Assembly: GCF_000600975.2 (NCBI RefSeq)
Contig: NZ_KK088652.1
Span: 1-64,000, forward strand
Source: Limimaricola hongkongensis DSM 17492
GTDB taxonomy: Bacteria > Pseudomonadota > Alphaproteobacteria > Rhodobacterales > Rhodobacteraceae
Length of the DNA: 64,000 nucleotides
Direction: 5' to 3'
Position 1 is the stretch's first letter, and every line of letters starts with the position of its first letter. Positions 1-6,926 of this stretch are shown one piece after another. The position numbers were made by a program, and so were the translations under genes. A model generated the notes under the pieces. It saw only the letters and a list, made by a program, of their open reading frames with translations. It made no database searches and was not told the DNA's origin.

Positions 1-80
1 GTAGCTCCCATTGCAAAACGCACTCCCACCTTGCGATGAGTATCACCTCGCAAGCCGGGCGAAGCGCTACAACGTGCCGC

Positions 81-464
81 TCAAACACCGCTTACGTGCA
101 GCTCGATCTCGGCCAGCTTTTTGTCCCGCCATTTCTTGGCATTTTTCAGATGTTGGAACGTTTCGCAGAGACTACGGGGCTTCCCATTCACCGTTCGGCG
201 GATTTGGACCCGGTATTTTGCGCAGCCGCCAGTAGTATAAATTCGCGTGATGTTCAGCTCTTTGAAATCGTCAGCTTTCTTCGAATTCTTTTTCTTGGAT
301 TTCTTTTTGGTTGAGGGTCCCGCGGAGGCAACATTCTGCGTGGGCAACGGGACGATTGCTGGGCCAGAAACCTGTTCCCGATCATGGGCATCATGACGGC
401 AGGCGGCTTGCTGTGCAGTGATGATGGCCAAGACGTTCTTGGTGCTGTCGCTGATGGTGGTCAT
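81..464 (-). CDS. Truncated integrase-like protein (N-terminal DNA-binding part only)
   Basis: This 127-residue ORF has a lysine-rich stretch at about residues 52-64. It is followed by a segment resembling the N-terminal arm-binding domain of tyrosine recombinases (KYRVQIRR at about 84-91, then a TFQHLKNAKKW-like helix and a RDKKLAEIEL helix). It stops where the core-binding and catalytic domains should begin, and none of the R-K-H-R-H-Y residues is present. It could be a decayed integrase, a stand-alone DNA-binding remnant, or a frameshifted gene continuing beyond the left edge. The Shine-Dalgarno AAGGA upstream of the ATG lies inside a hairpin at 473-499. Codon usage is less GC-rich than its neighbours, which fits transferred DNA. 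The integrase assignment rests on pattern similarity only. Confidence 0.45.
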   Translation of the reverse strand: MTTISDSTKNVLAIITAQQAACRHDAHDREQVSGPAIVPLPTQNVASAGPSTKKKSKKKNSKKADDFKELNITRIYTTGGCAKYRVQIRRTVNGKPRSLCETFQHLKNAKKWRDKKLAEIELHVSGV

Positions 465-472
465 GGAGATGG

Positions 473-499
473 TTCCTTCTTCACTGTTGTGAGAAGGAA
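473..499. promoter_or_regulatory. Hairpin enclosing the ribosome-binding site of the integrase-like ORF
   Basis: TTCCTTCT and AGAAGGAA pair over 8 bp. After one bulged T, CAC pairs with GTG around a TGTT loop. On the minus strand the AGAAGGA arm is the Shine-Dalgarno sequence of the ORF starting at 464, so folding would hide it. It could also act as a weak terminator. No function is proven. Confidence 0.4.
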
Positions 500-547
500 G
501 TCGGTGTATTCACGCGAAACATATTCTGGGTTTGAATCCCGACTTCC
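496..547. repeat. 9-bp inverted repeat with a tRNA T-arm-like segment
   Basis: GGAAGTCGG (496-504) and CCGACTTCC (539-547) are perfect inverted copies separated by 34 nt. The right part, with GGG-TTTGAAT-CCC before GACTTCC, resembles the T arm and acceptor strand of a tRNA. The whole unit is far too short to be one. It may be a tRNA-derived remnant or a recombinase-binding site of the element. Confidence 0.3.
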
Positions 548-630
548 GTGGTTCAGACAGAGCGCGAAGGGTGGCGGCGCGCGGGGCGAACCTGGCCGGA
601 GGAAGCGGCGGTGTTCTGGCAGCGCGGATG

Positions 631-645
631 TGCTACATGGTAGCA
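631..645. repeat. TGCTAC-ATG-GTAGCA palindrome
   Basis: This is a perfect 6-bp inverted repeat with a 3-nt centre. A near-copy of its left half with flank, GTGCTACGTGG, recurs near 703. Between them lies a run of CCCC/GGGG inverted repeats (about 660-690). The arrangement would suit operator or recombination sites in the element end, but no binding protein is known. Confidence 0.3.
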
Positions 646-752
646 ATCCAGAATCGAAAACCCCGGAAAACTGGGGGAAACCCCGGGAAATCCACGCACT
701 GCGTGCTACGTGGGGCTCGCTCAGCGTCGAGGTTAAGCTGTTGAAAAATAGA

Positions 753-1739
753 GTGGAAAATGCGGCGCGGCTAAGCGTGGCACCCATGATGGACTGGACC
801 GACCGGCATTGCCGGCACCTGCACCGGCTGCTGTCGCGCCGGGCGCTGCTTTATACCGAGATGGTGACGGCGCCCGCGATTCTGCATGGCGACCGCGACA
901 AGCTGCTCGGCTTTGGCGATGCGGAGCACCCGGTGGCGCTTCAGCTTGGCGGCTCCGATCCGGCGGAGTTGCGCGCGGCGGCGCGGGTCGGGGCGGCGTT
1001 CGGCTATGACGAGATCAACCTCAATTGCGGCTGCCCCTCGGACCGGGTGCAATCCGGGGCGTTCGGCGCGGTGCTGATGACGCGGCCCGATCTCGTGGCC
1101 GAGTGCTGCGCCGAGATGATCGCCGCCAGCCCGGTCGAGGTCACGGTGAAATGCCGCATCGGCGTCGATGAGCAGGAGCCCGAAGAGGTGCTGCCGCGCT
1201 TTCTCGAAACCGTCTCGGCGGCGGGCGTCGACCGATTTACCATCCATGCCCGCAAGGCGTGGCTGCAGGGGCTGAGCCCCAAGGAAAACCGCGACGTGCC
1301 GCCGCTCGACTACGATCTGGTGATGCGGATGAAACGCGACTTTCCGCATCTGCACATCTCGGTCAATGGCGGCATCGCCACGCTCGACGCGGCCGAAGGT
1401 TTTCTCGATGCGGGGCTCGACGGGGCGATGATCGGGCGCGCGGCCTATCACAACCCCGCCGACATCCTGAGCGCGGCGGATCGCCGGATCTGGGGCGAGG
1501 CGGGCGACATGCGTGCCGAGGACGCCGTCAAGGCGATGCTGCCCTATATCGAGGCGCATCTGGGGCAGGGCGGGCGGTTGCACCAGGTGACGCGGCACAT
1601 GCTCGGGCTGTTCGCCGGGCGGCCCGGCGCGCGCGGCTGGCGGCGGGTGCTGTCGGAAGGGGCCTCGCGCCCCGGCGCGGGCCCCGAGCTGGTGGTCGAG
1701 GCGCTGGCCCGGGTCGAGGATCTGCAACAGGCGGCATAA
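753..1739 (+). CDS. dusA: tRNA-dihydrouridine(20/20a) synthase DusA
   Basis: DusA is an FMN-dependent enzyme that reduces uridine to dihydrouridine in the D-loop of tRNAs, using NADPH. The 328-residue product opens with the family signature APMMDWTDRH. It carries the catalytic cysteine (about residue 94) in the GCPSDRVQSGAFGA motif, with TIM-barrel FMN-binding features further on (INGG-like segment and GRAAYHNP). The start chosen is the GTG at 753, which gives an N-terminus of normal DusA length. TTG 741 and much more upstream codons are in frame but would add non-homologous residues. The Shine-Dalgarno is poor, which is expected if an insertion replaced the native upstream region. The function is confident; the exact start is not. 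Confidence 0.93.
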   Translation: MENAARLSVAPMMDWTDRHCRHLHRLLSRRALLYTEMVTAPAILHGDRDKLLGFGDAEHPVALQLGGSDPAELRAAARVGAAFGYDEINLNCGCPSDRVQSGAFGAVLMTRPDLVAECCAEMIAASPVEVTVKCRIGVDEQEPEEVLPRFLETVSAAGVDRFTIHARKAWLQGLSPKENRDVPPLDYDLVMRMKRDFPHLHISVNGGIATLDAAEGFLDAGLDGAMIGRAAYHNPADILSAADRRIWGEAGDMRAEDAVKAMLPYIEAHLGQGGRLHQVTRHMLGLFAGRPGARGWRRVLSEGASRPGAGPELVVEALARVEDLQQAA

Positions 1740-1814
1740 GAGACCGCCCGCCCCCTTGCCGCCGCGACCGGCTCCGGGCATCGCTTCGGCGGATCGCAGC
1801 CCGAGGAGCGCCAG

Positions 1815-2636
1815 ATGCCCGAACCCACGCTACTTCTCGCCATGGGGGCGATGCTGCTCGCCATCGGCGCTTTCGCGGGCGTGCTGGCCGGGCTTCTGGG
1901 CGTCGGCGGCGGGATCATCCTCGTGCCGGGCTTCTTCTATGCCTTCGCGGCGCTGGGCTACGAGACGCCGCAGCTCATGCAGGTCTGTCTGGCGACCTCG
2001 CTGGCCACGATCATCGTCACCTCGGCCCGCTCGGTGCTGAGCCACAACCGCAAGGGCGCGGTCGACTGGTCGGTGCTGCGCGGCTGGGCGCCGGGCATTG
2101 CTTTGGGCGCGGTCCTCGGGGTGCTGGTGGTGGCGCAGCTGCGCACCACGACGCTGCAGGTGATCTTCGGCGGGCTGGCGCTCTGCGTGGCGAGCTACAT
2201 GATACTGGGGCGTAGCCATTGGCGGATTGGTAGCGAGATGCCCGGCGGGCTGGGGCGGGCCGCGATGTCGCCGGTGGTCGGGCTGTTGTCGGTGCTCATG
2301 GGGATCGGCGGCGGCAGCTTCGGCGTGCCGATCATGACGCTGCACGGCATGGCGATGCACCGCGCGGTGGCGACCGCCGCGGGGTTCGGGCTCTTGATCG
2401 CGCTGCCTTCGGCGATGGGGTTCCTGCTGACGCCGCTGCCCGCCGGGACCGCGCCGCCGATGACGCTCGGGGCGGTGAACCTGCCGGCCTTTCTGCTGGT
2501 GATCTCGATGACGCTGCTGACCGCGCCCTTAGGGGCCGCGCTGGCGCATCGAACCGATGCAAAGCGGCTCAAGCGGGTGTTCGGCGGGTTTCTGGTGCTC
2601 GTCGCGCTCAACATGCTGCGCAAGGCGCTGCTCTAG
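1815..2636 (+). CDS. TauE/SafE (TSUP) family membrane transporter
   Basis: This polytopic inner-membrane protein of 273 residues belongs to the TSUP family, whose members export sulfite, sulfoacetate or other organosulfur and organic anions. The sequence shows the two related halves typical of the family. Each has a glycine-rich signature: GLLGVGGGIILVPGF near residues 28-42 and MGIGGGSFGVPIM near residues 161-173. About eight hydrophobic helices can be seen. The ATG at 1815 follows AGGAG at good spacing. Its stop codon overlaps the stop of the convergent DUF1289 gene by two bases. The substrate cannot be told from sequence, and no sulfur-metabolism gene lies alongside. Confidence 0.85.
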   Translation: MPEPTLLLAMGAMLLAIGAFAGVLAGLLGVGGGIILVPGFFYAFAALGYETPQLMQVCLATSLATIIVTSARSVLSHNRKGAVDWSVLRGWAPGIALGAVLGVLVVAQLRTTTLQVIFGGLALCVASYMILGRSHWRIGSEMPGGLGRAAMSPVVGLLSVLMGIGGGSFGVPIMTLHGMAMHRAVATAAGFGLLIALPSAMGFLLTPLPAGTAPPMTLGAVNLPAFLLVISMTLLTAPLGAALAHRTDAKRLKRVFGGFLVLVALNMLRKALL

Positions 2637-2863
2637 TCGGGCTGCCGCGCCTTGCGCCCGCCGCGCCGCCGTTTCGGCGCGGCTTCGCGCTCCGGCAGCT
2701 CGGTTATGATTTTTTGCCGCTCCTCCGGGGTCATCCGGCCCCATGTCGCGATCTCGTCGATCGAGCGGGCGCAGCCGAGGCAGAGCCGCGTTTCGGGGTG
2801 GATCGTGCAGAGCTTCACGCAAGGGCTCGCGATCTCGGCCCGCTTCCAGACCTCGTCGCTCAT
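2633..2863 (-). CDS. DUF1289 domain protein
   Basis: This 76-residue protein carries the DUF1289 cysteine pattern: SPCVKLCTIH at about 13-22, then RLCLGCARSIDEIATW at about 26-41. The family is thought to bind a metal or iron-sulfur centre, but its function is unknown. A highly basic tail (KRRRGGRKAR) follows. Its ATG overlaps the ruvX stop (ATGA), so it is the last gene of the ccmI-ruvX-DUF1289 unit. Its stop overlaps the stop of the convergent transporter gene. The family assignment is good; no role is inferred. Confidence 0.8.
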   Translation of the reverse strand: MSDEVWKRAEIASPCVKLCTIHPETRLCLGCARSIDEIATWGRMTPEERQKIITELPEREAAPKRRRGGRKARQPD

Positions 2864-3333
2864 GACCGGCTCATGTAGGACAGCCGATCCAGAAGCCCCT
2901 GCAGGATGTAACCCGCCGCCACCGCGTCGATCAGCTCGCCCCGGCGCTTGCGCGAGTGGTCCGCTTCGAGAAGCGCGCGCTCGGCGGCGACGGTGGAGAG
3001 CCGTTCGTCCCAGAAACCGATCGGGATCTCGGTCATCCGCGACAGGTTGCGCGCAAAGGCGCGGGTCGATTGCGCGCGCGGCCCTTCCGAGCCATCCATG
3101 TTGCGCGGCAGGCCGAGCACGAAGCCCGCGATGCCGCGCCCCTCGGCGATCTCCAGAAGCCGCCCGGCATCGAGCGTGAACTTCTTGCGCTTCACCGTTT
3201 CCAGCGGCGTCGCGACCGAGCGCAGCCCGTCGGAGACGGCGACGCCGATGGTCTTGGTGCCGAAATCGAGCCCGGCCAGCGCGCCCGCGCGGGGCAGGGC
3301 GGCGGCATATTCCTCGGTGGTTTCGAAGATCAT
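2860..3333 (-). CDS. ruvX: RuvX/YqgF family Holliday junction resolvase homologue
   Basis: The 157-residue product has the RNase H-like fold signature of YqgF: GLDFGTKTIGVAVSD at about 21-35, GFVLGLPRNMDGSEG at about 70-84, and FWDERLST near 107-114, followed by a C-terminal D-A-V-A-A-GYILQ helix. The acidic residues in these motifs are the presumed metal ligands. Family members act in 16S rRNA 5'-end maturation and have been proposed as Holliday junction resolvases. The ATG overlaps the stop of ccmI and the stop overlaps the DUF1289 start, so translation is probably coupled along the operon. Confidence 0.88.
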   Translation of the reverse strand: MIFETTEEYAAALPRAGALAGLDFGTKTIGVAVSDGLRSVATPLETVKRKKFTLDAGRLLEIAEGRGIAGFVLGLPRNMDGSEGPRAQSTRAFARNLSRMTEIPIGFWDERLSTVAAERALLEADHSRKRRGELIDAVAAGYILQGLLDRLSYMSRS

Positions 3334-4523
3334 CGTGCCACTCCTGCCTCGCGCGCGGCGGCGCGGATGTCGTCCAGATCCGGGGTGCCGGCAAAGACCT
3401 GCTGCGCTTCGCCCCAGATCGCCTCGGCGCGCGCGGTGTCGCCCAGCACGCCCAGCGCCCCGATCAGCCGGGCCCAGTCGGCGGCGGCCCCGCCGCTTTC
3501 GGCCAGCCGTGCGGCGAGGGTGTCGACCATGCCCCGGATCATCTCGTCGCGCGCGGCGGGATCCATGTCCTGCGCGGCCGCGATGTCGGCGGCCGAGGGG
3601 CCGGGCCGGGCGGGCGGGGCGTAATCCACCCCCGCCAGCGCCGCGACGCGGCCGACCTGCGCGCGGGCCAGCTCCACATGCGGCGCGGCCGGGTCGCCCA
3701 GCTCGATCGCCCGTTTCCAGTAGCGGAAGGCGAGATCGGGCCGTTCGACCTGCGCCTGCAAAAGCCCCATGTAGTAAAGCGGCCCCGCCGCGTCCGACCG
3801 CTGGTCGAGCAGTTCTGTCAGAAGGGCTTCGCTTTCGGGGGTGACGATCCCGCCGCTGGCCGCGACCATACGGTCGATCAGCGCGACCCGGTCGTCGAGA
3901 TCCGCCGCATCGCCCTTGATCTCGATCACCCGCTCCTGCGCGCGGGCCGCGGCGGCATAATTGCCCAGCGCCGCCTCGTGGCGCGACAGAAGCTGCCAGC
4001 CGGTCAGATCGTCGGGCCTGTCGGGCACCGCCACGCGCAGCTGTTCGACCATGTCGACATAATCCTGCGGCGCATCGACCGGCATGGCGGGCGCGGCGGC
4101 TTCGGCCTGCGACTGGCTGGGACGTGCATCGCGCAGCTCGCGCGCCATGGCGAGACGGTCGGCCAATGGTGCATCGCCGCGACCGGGGGCCCCGAGATAG
4201 GCGTAAAGCGCCAGGGCCCCGCCGATCACCACCACAGCGCCGGGCAGAATCGCGGGCAGGGCCGGGCCCTGCGCCTGCCGCTGCGGAGCACGCGCCGCGC
4301 GGTCCGCGGCGATGAGACGCCGCCCGATCTCGGCGCGGGCGCGCTCGGCTTCCTCGGCCCCGATCAGCCCGCGCGCCCGGTCGGCCTCGATCTCGGCCAT
4401 CTGGCCGCGGTAGAAGGCGAGATCGGCGTCGTCGGCCTGCTTTGCCGGGCGTCCGCGCAGTGGCGCGGCGATGGCCAGGGCCACGACAGCGCATAGGGCC
4501 AGCGCGATGATCCAGAACAGCAT
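3330..4523 (-). CDS. ccmI: Cytochrome c biogenesis protein CcmI
   Basis: CcmI is the membrane component that holds apocytochrome c for haem ligation in system I (Ccm) maturation. The 397-residue product starts with a membrane helix (MLFWIIALALCAVVALAIAA). It is followed by a cytoplasmic leucine-zipper-like loop with the family pattern FYRGQMAEIEADRARGLI, and a second helix near 97-117 (ILPGAVVVIGGALALYAYL). A long periplasmic TPR-like region completes it. It lies about 21 kb from ccmABCDG, although all belong to one pathway. It heads a three-gene operon with ruvX and the DUF1289 gene through overlapping start/stop codons. Confidence 0.88.
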   Translation of the reverse strand: MLFWIIALALCAVVALAIAAPLRGRPAKQADDADLAFYRGQMAEIEADRARGLIGAEEAERARAEIGRRLIAADRAARAPQRQAQGPALPAILPGAVVVIGGALALYAYLGAPGRGDAPLADRLAMARELRDARPSQSQAEAAAPAMPVDAPQDYVDMVEQLRVAVPDRPDDLTGWQLLSRHEAALGNYAAAARAQERVIEIKGDAADLDDRVALIDRMVAASGGIVTPESEALLTELLDQRSDAAGPLYYMGLLQAQVERPDLAFRYWKRAIELGDPAAPHVELARAQVGRVAALAGVDYAPPARPGPSAADIAAAQDMDPAARDEMIRGMVDTLAARLAESGGAAADWARLIGALGVLGDTARAEAIWGEAQQVFAGTPDLDDIRAAAREAGVAR

Positions 4524-4675
4524 CGGTCACTCCTGTATTGATCCCGTCACTACCGCGCCGGGCCACGGGCCGAAAGCCCCGCGCGCATGCGTCGCGACCA
4601 CGACCGCGCGAGCCGCCCCGCGAGGTCGCAATTATTTGATGCCGTCGCGGAACCGGGCCGCGCGGGTGACGTTGG

Positions 4676-4697
4676 CCGTCAAATGACATTTTGACGG
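4676..4697. promoter_or_regulatory. 22-bp palindrome just upstream of the 4708 gene
   Basis: CCGTCAAA (4676-4683) and TTTGACGG (4690-4697) are perfect 8-bp inverted arms separated by 6 nt. The right arm ends 10 nt before the ATG at 4708. It could be an operator or a translation-blocking hairpin, because the GGAG-like ribosome-binding site touches its right arm. It sits in the 184-bp intergenic region shared with the divergent ccmI operon. Confidence 0.45.
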
Positions 4698-4707
4698 AGC
4701 ATCTTGC

Positions 4708-5082
4708 ATGTCCGATCCGAACACCAATCACAGCAACCCGCCGCCGCAGAAAAGCGGAGGCAGCTCCATCGCCCTCATCGTCGGCGGTCTCGTCGTGGCC
4801 GTCGTGGTGCTGTACTGGCTCTTTGCCGGTGGCGGCGAGGTGCAGAACGCCGACGTGGTCGGCGAGGAGACCAACATCAACGTCGAGGCCGAAGCCGAAG
4901 GCGCCGCCGAGAGCATAGAGGATGCCGGTGCCGCCGCGATCGAGGAGGTCGAGGAGGGCGCTGCGGAAGCCGAGGCCGTGATCGAGGACGGCGCCGCGGA
5001 GGCCGAGGCCGAGATCGAGGAAGGCGCAGCCGAAGCAGAGGCCGCGATCGAGGTCGAGGGCGACGCTGAAGTGGTCGAGTAA
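4708..5082 (+). CDS. Membrane-anchored acidic Ala/Glu-repeat protein
   Basis: I do not recognise a family for this 124-residue protein. After a short polar N-terminus it has one membrane helix (about residues 24-43). The remainder is almost only Ala, Glu, Gly, Ile and Val. The distal part is an 11-residue repeat, GAAEAEA-x-IE-x, present in three clear tandem copies (about residues 83-115) with a degenerate upstream copy, and is encoded by 33-bp tandem units. The repeat predicts a long, strongly acidic amphipathic helix held at the membrane. It is monocistronic: a palindrome lies in front and a terminator hairpin behind. Tandem DNA repeats of this kind can vary in copy number between strains. 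Confidence 0.75.
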   Translation: MSDPNTNHSNPPPQKSGGSSIALIVGGLVVAVVVLYWLFAGGGEVQNADVVGEETNINVEAEAEGAAESIEDAGAAAIEEVEEGAAEAEAVIEDGAAEAEAEIEEGAAEAEAAIEVEGDAEVVE

Positions 5083-5130
5083 TGCTTCGTTTCAGGTGGC
5101 GGCAGGGATCCTGACCTGCCCGCTACACGA

Positions 5131-5164
5131 AGGAGCCGCGGCCCATGGCCGGGGCTCCTTTTTC
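5131..5164 (+). terminator. Rho-independent terminator
   Basis: AGGAGCC pairs with GGCTCCT around an inner GGCC-AT-GGCC helix and is followed by TTTTT. It lies about 50 bp after the acidic repeat protein. The rest of the interval to 5493 holds the sodB promoter and no supportable ORF. Confidence 0.8.
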
Positions 5165-5424
5165 GTTTCCGGTGCCTAGGGTGGCCGATTTTGCTTTTCG
5201 CGGCGGACGGCCCGGTCCCGGCTCTCCGGGTTCGGCTTCGATCATGGTCGCCGCACGGCGCGATGCGGCGAAGCGAAGGTTTCCGGGCCGCCCGGCACCT
5301 GTGCCGGGCGATGCGCCTGTCAGGCGAGGGCGCATGCGGGCGGCGTTCCCGGCAGGGCCGCCTACGCGACCGGCAGAGCTGGTCCGGGACCGGCGCGCAG
5401 GGCCCGATTTTCCTGATCGTCCCA

Positions 5425-5454
5425 TTGACCTTTGCCCGTCGGGGGTTCTGTTAT
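5425..5454 (+). promoter_or_regulatory. Sigma-70-type promoter of the superoxide dismutase gene
   Basis: TTGACC (5425-5430) and TGTTAT (5449-5454) are separated by 18 bp, placing transcription initiation near 5461, about 33 nt before the sodB start codon. This is one of the better matches to a housekeeping promoter in the window. No clear iron-regulator box was seen beside it. Confidence 0.5.
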
Positions 5455-5493
5455 GTGGCGCAAATTCACCACTGGCAGCAAAGCGAGACCGAC

Positions 5494-6093
5494 ATGGCTT
5501 TCGAACTTCCCGACCTTCCCTATGCCCACGACGCGCTGGCCTCCAAGGGCATGTCGAAGGAGACGCTCGAATATCACCACGACCTGCACCACAAGGCCTA
5601 TGTCGACAACGGCAACAAGCTGATCGCCGGGACCGAGTGGGACGGCAAGTCGATGGAAGAGATCATCCGCGGCACATATGACAAATCCGCCGTCGCGCAG
5701 AACGGCATCTTCAACAACATCTCCCAGCTGTGGAACCACAACCAGTTCTGGAAAATGATGACCCCGAACGACAGCAAGATGCCGGGCGAGCTGGAAAGCG
5801 CGATCGCCGACAGCTTCGGTTCGGTCGACAAGTTCAAGGAAGAGTTCGCCGCCGCCGGCGCCGGGCAGTTCGGCTCGGGCTGGGCCTGGCTCGTGAAGGA
5901 CACCGATGGCGGGCTCAAGGTCACCAAGACCGAGAACGGCGTGAACCCGCTGTGCTTCGGCCAGACCGCGCTTCTGGGCCTCGATGTGTGGGAGCACTCC
6001 TACTACATCGACTTCCGCAATAAGCGCCCGGCCTACATCACCAACTTCCTCGACAACCTCGTGAACTGGGAGAACGTCGCCTCGCGCATGTAA
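5494..6093 (+). CDS. sodB: Superoxide dismutase (Fe/Mn family)
   Basis: The enzyme converts superoxide to oxygen and hydrogen peroxide in the cytoplasm. The 199-residue product begins MAFELPDLPYAHDAL, typical of iron SODs. It carries the four metal ligands: His in LEYHHDLHH near residue 27, His in QLWNHNQFW near 79, and Asp and His in LDVWEHSYYID near 160-171. The metal (Fe, Mn or cambialistic) cannot be fixed by eye, though overall similarity favours the Fe type. The ATG at 5494 is chosen by homology; the longer upstream reading frame is non-homologous. A strong terminator follows, so the gene is probably monocistronic. Confidence 0.93.
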   Translation: MAFELPDLPYAHDALASKGMSKETLEYHHDLHHKAYVDNGNKLIAGTEWDGKSMEEIIRGTYDKSAVAQNGIFNNISQLWNHNQFWKMMTPNDSKMPGELESAIADSFGSVDKFKEEFAAAGAGQFGSGWAWLVKDTDGGLKVTKTENGVNPLCFGQTALLGLDVWEHSYYIDFRNKRPAYITNFLDNLVNWENVASRM

Positions 6094-6117
6094 GCGCCGC
6101 GACCCGTTCCGGGCATC

Positions 6118-6148
6118 GGCCCCCGCGAGCCATCGCGGGGGCCTTTTT
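6118..6148 (+). terminator. Terminator after sodB
   Basis: An 11-bp GC-rich stem (GGCCCCCGCGA / TCGCGGGGGCC) with a GCCA loop is followed by TTTTT, 25 bp after the sodB stop. Confidence 0.9.
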
Positions 6149-6229
6149 CGTGAAGGGCTATGCGCGTCCGGCCCGGAACCCCACCGCTCACGGATCGTTG
6201 GTTCAGCGAACGCAAGACAGGAGGTTTCG

Positions 6230-6439
6230 ATGGCCGACAGGGCACGATCCAAGGACGGCGTGAAGGAAACGGACGCCTATGTGAGCGACGAGGACAAGGC
6301 CGGCGCCGGCAGCCAGCCGGGCCGCGAAGGCGGCGATCTGACGCGCAAGGTCGGCACGCGCGACGATCTCAAGCGTGCCGAACAGGACGATCCGGGCGCG
6401 ACCCGCGTGCGCAAGAGCGACGAGAAGGACGACGACTGA
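6230..6439 (+). CDS. Small charged hypothetical protein
   Basis: This 69-residue, highly hydrophilic protein (Asp, Lys, Arg, Glu and Gly rich) has no membrane segment or cysteine and is likely disordered. A strong ribosome-binding site (CAGGAGG) precedes the ATG. The stop codon shares a base with the ATG of the host-attachment-family gene (TGATG), so the two are almost certainly translated together. The strong ribosome-binding site and coupling make it a real gene, although I recognise no family. Confidence 0.7.
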   Translation: MADRARSKDGVKETDAYVSDEDKAGAGSQPGREGGDLTRKVGTRDDLKRAEQDDPGATRVRKSDEKDDD

Positions 6440-6891
6440 TGGCCAGGATCGACAACGGAACCTGGGTTCTCGTGGCCGATGGCGAAAAGGCCCTGATCCT
6501 CGAGAACACCACCGACGACCAGCATCCGAACCTGCGCGTGGTGCGCAAGCAGGAGCAGGACAACCCGCCCGACCGCGAGCAGGCGACCGACAAGGCCGGT
6601 CGGCAGGCCGATGGCGGCCCCGGCCAGCGCACCGCGCTCGCCGAGACCGATTTCCATCAGCTCGCCAAGGACCGTTTCGCCTCCGATCTCGCGGACATCC
6701 TGTACCGTCATGTCCACAAGGGCCGCTTCGAGAAGCTGGTCATCGTGGCCAGCCCGCAGGTGCTCGGCGCGTTGCGCGAGGAGATGCACAAGGAGGTGGC
6801 CGACACGGTGGTCGTCGAGATCGCCAAGACGCTCACCAATCACCCGGTGATCGAGATCGAGGCCGCGATCTCCTCCGAGATCGCCGGCTGA
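6439..6891 (+). CDS. Host attachment family protein
   Basis: The 150-residue product matches the family annotated as proteins required for attachment to host cells, first noted in Agrobacterium. It starts with a beta strand TWVLVADGEKALILEN (about 8-23). It has a central charged loop with ADGGPGQR-like residues, a helix FHQLAKDRFASDLADIL, and the strand KLVIVASPQVLGALREEM. The fold resembles eRF1 domain 2-like or Vms1-like nucleic-acid-binding folds; the biochemical activity is unknown. It overlaps the preceding small gene by one base and ends at a terminator. Confidence 0.8.
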   Translation: MARIDNGTWVLVADGEKALILENTTDDQHPNLRVVRKQEQDNPPDREQATDKAGRQADGGPGQRTALAETDFHQLAKDRFASDLADILYRHVHKGRFEKLVIVASPQVLGALREEMHKEVADTVVVEIAKTLTNHPVIEIEAAISSEIAG

Positions 6892-6899
6892 CCGGCAGG

Positions 6900-6926
6900 G
6901 GGCCGCCCGGCGGGGCGGCCCTTTTT
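6900..6926 (+). terminator. Terminator between convergent genes
   Basis: GGGCCGCCC and GGGCGGCCC form a 9-bp stem with a GGCG loop, then TTTTT. It ends the host-attachment transcript and touches the stop of the convergent LOG-family gene. Confidence 0.88.

Larger units (their letters stand above)
1..752. mobile_element. Probable end of an integrated element abutting dusA
   Basis: The first several hundred bases have visibly lower GC than the rest of the window. They carry a short lysine-rich integrase-like ORF and several inverted repeats, and they stop directly at the 5' end of dusA. The 5' end of dusA is an established integration target for phages and genomic islands, whose ends then lie just upstream of the gene. 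The matching direct repeat and the rest of the element would lie left of the window, so the boundary is inferred rather than seen. Confidence 0.4.

Noticed and set aside
496..547. A tRNA gene
   Set aside because: It has a T-arm-like segment and a matching acceptor-like repeat, but only 52 nt and no anticodon arm or D arm.
384..752. Longer N-terminus for dusA
   Set aside because: The in-frame extension is not DusA-like and crosses inverted repeats; no ribosome-binding site supports it.
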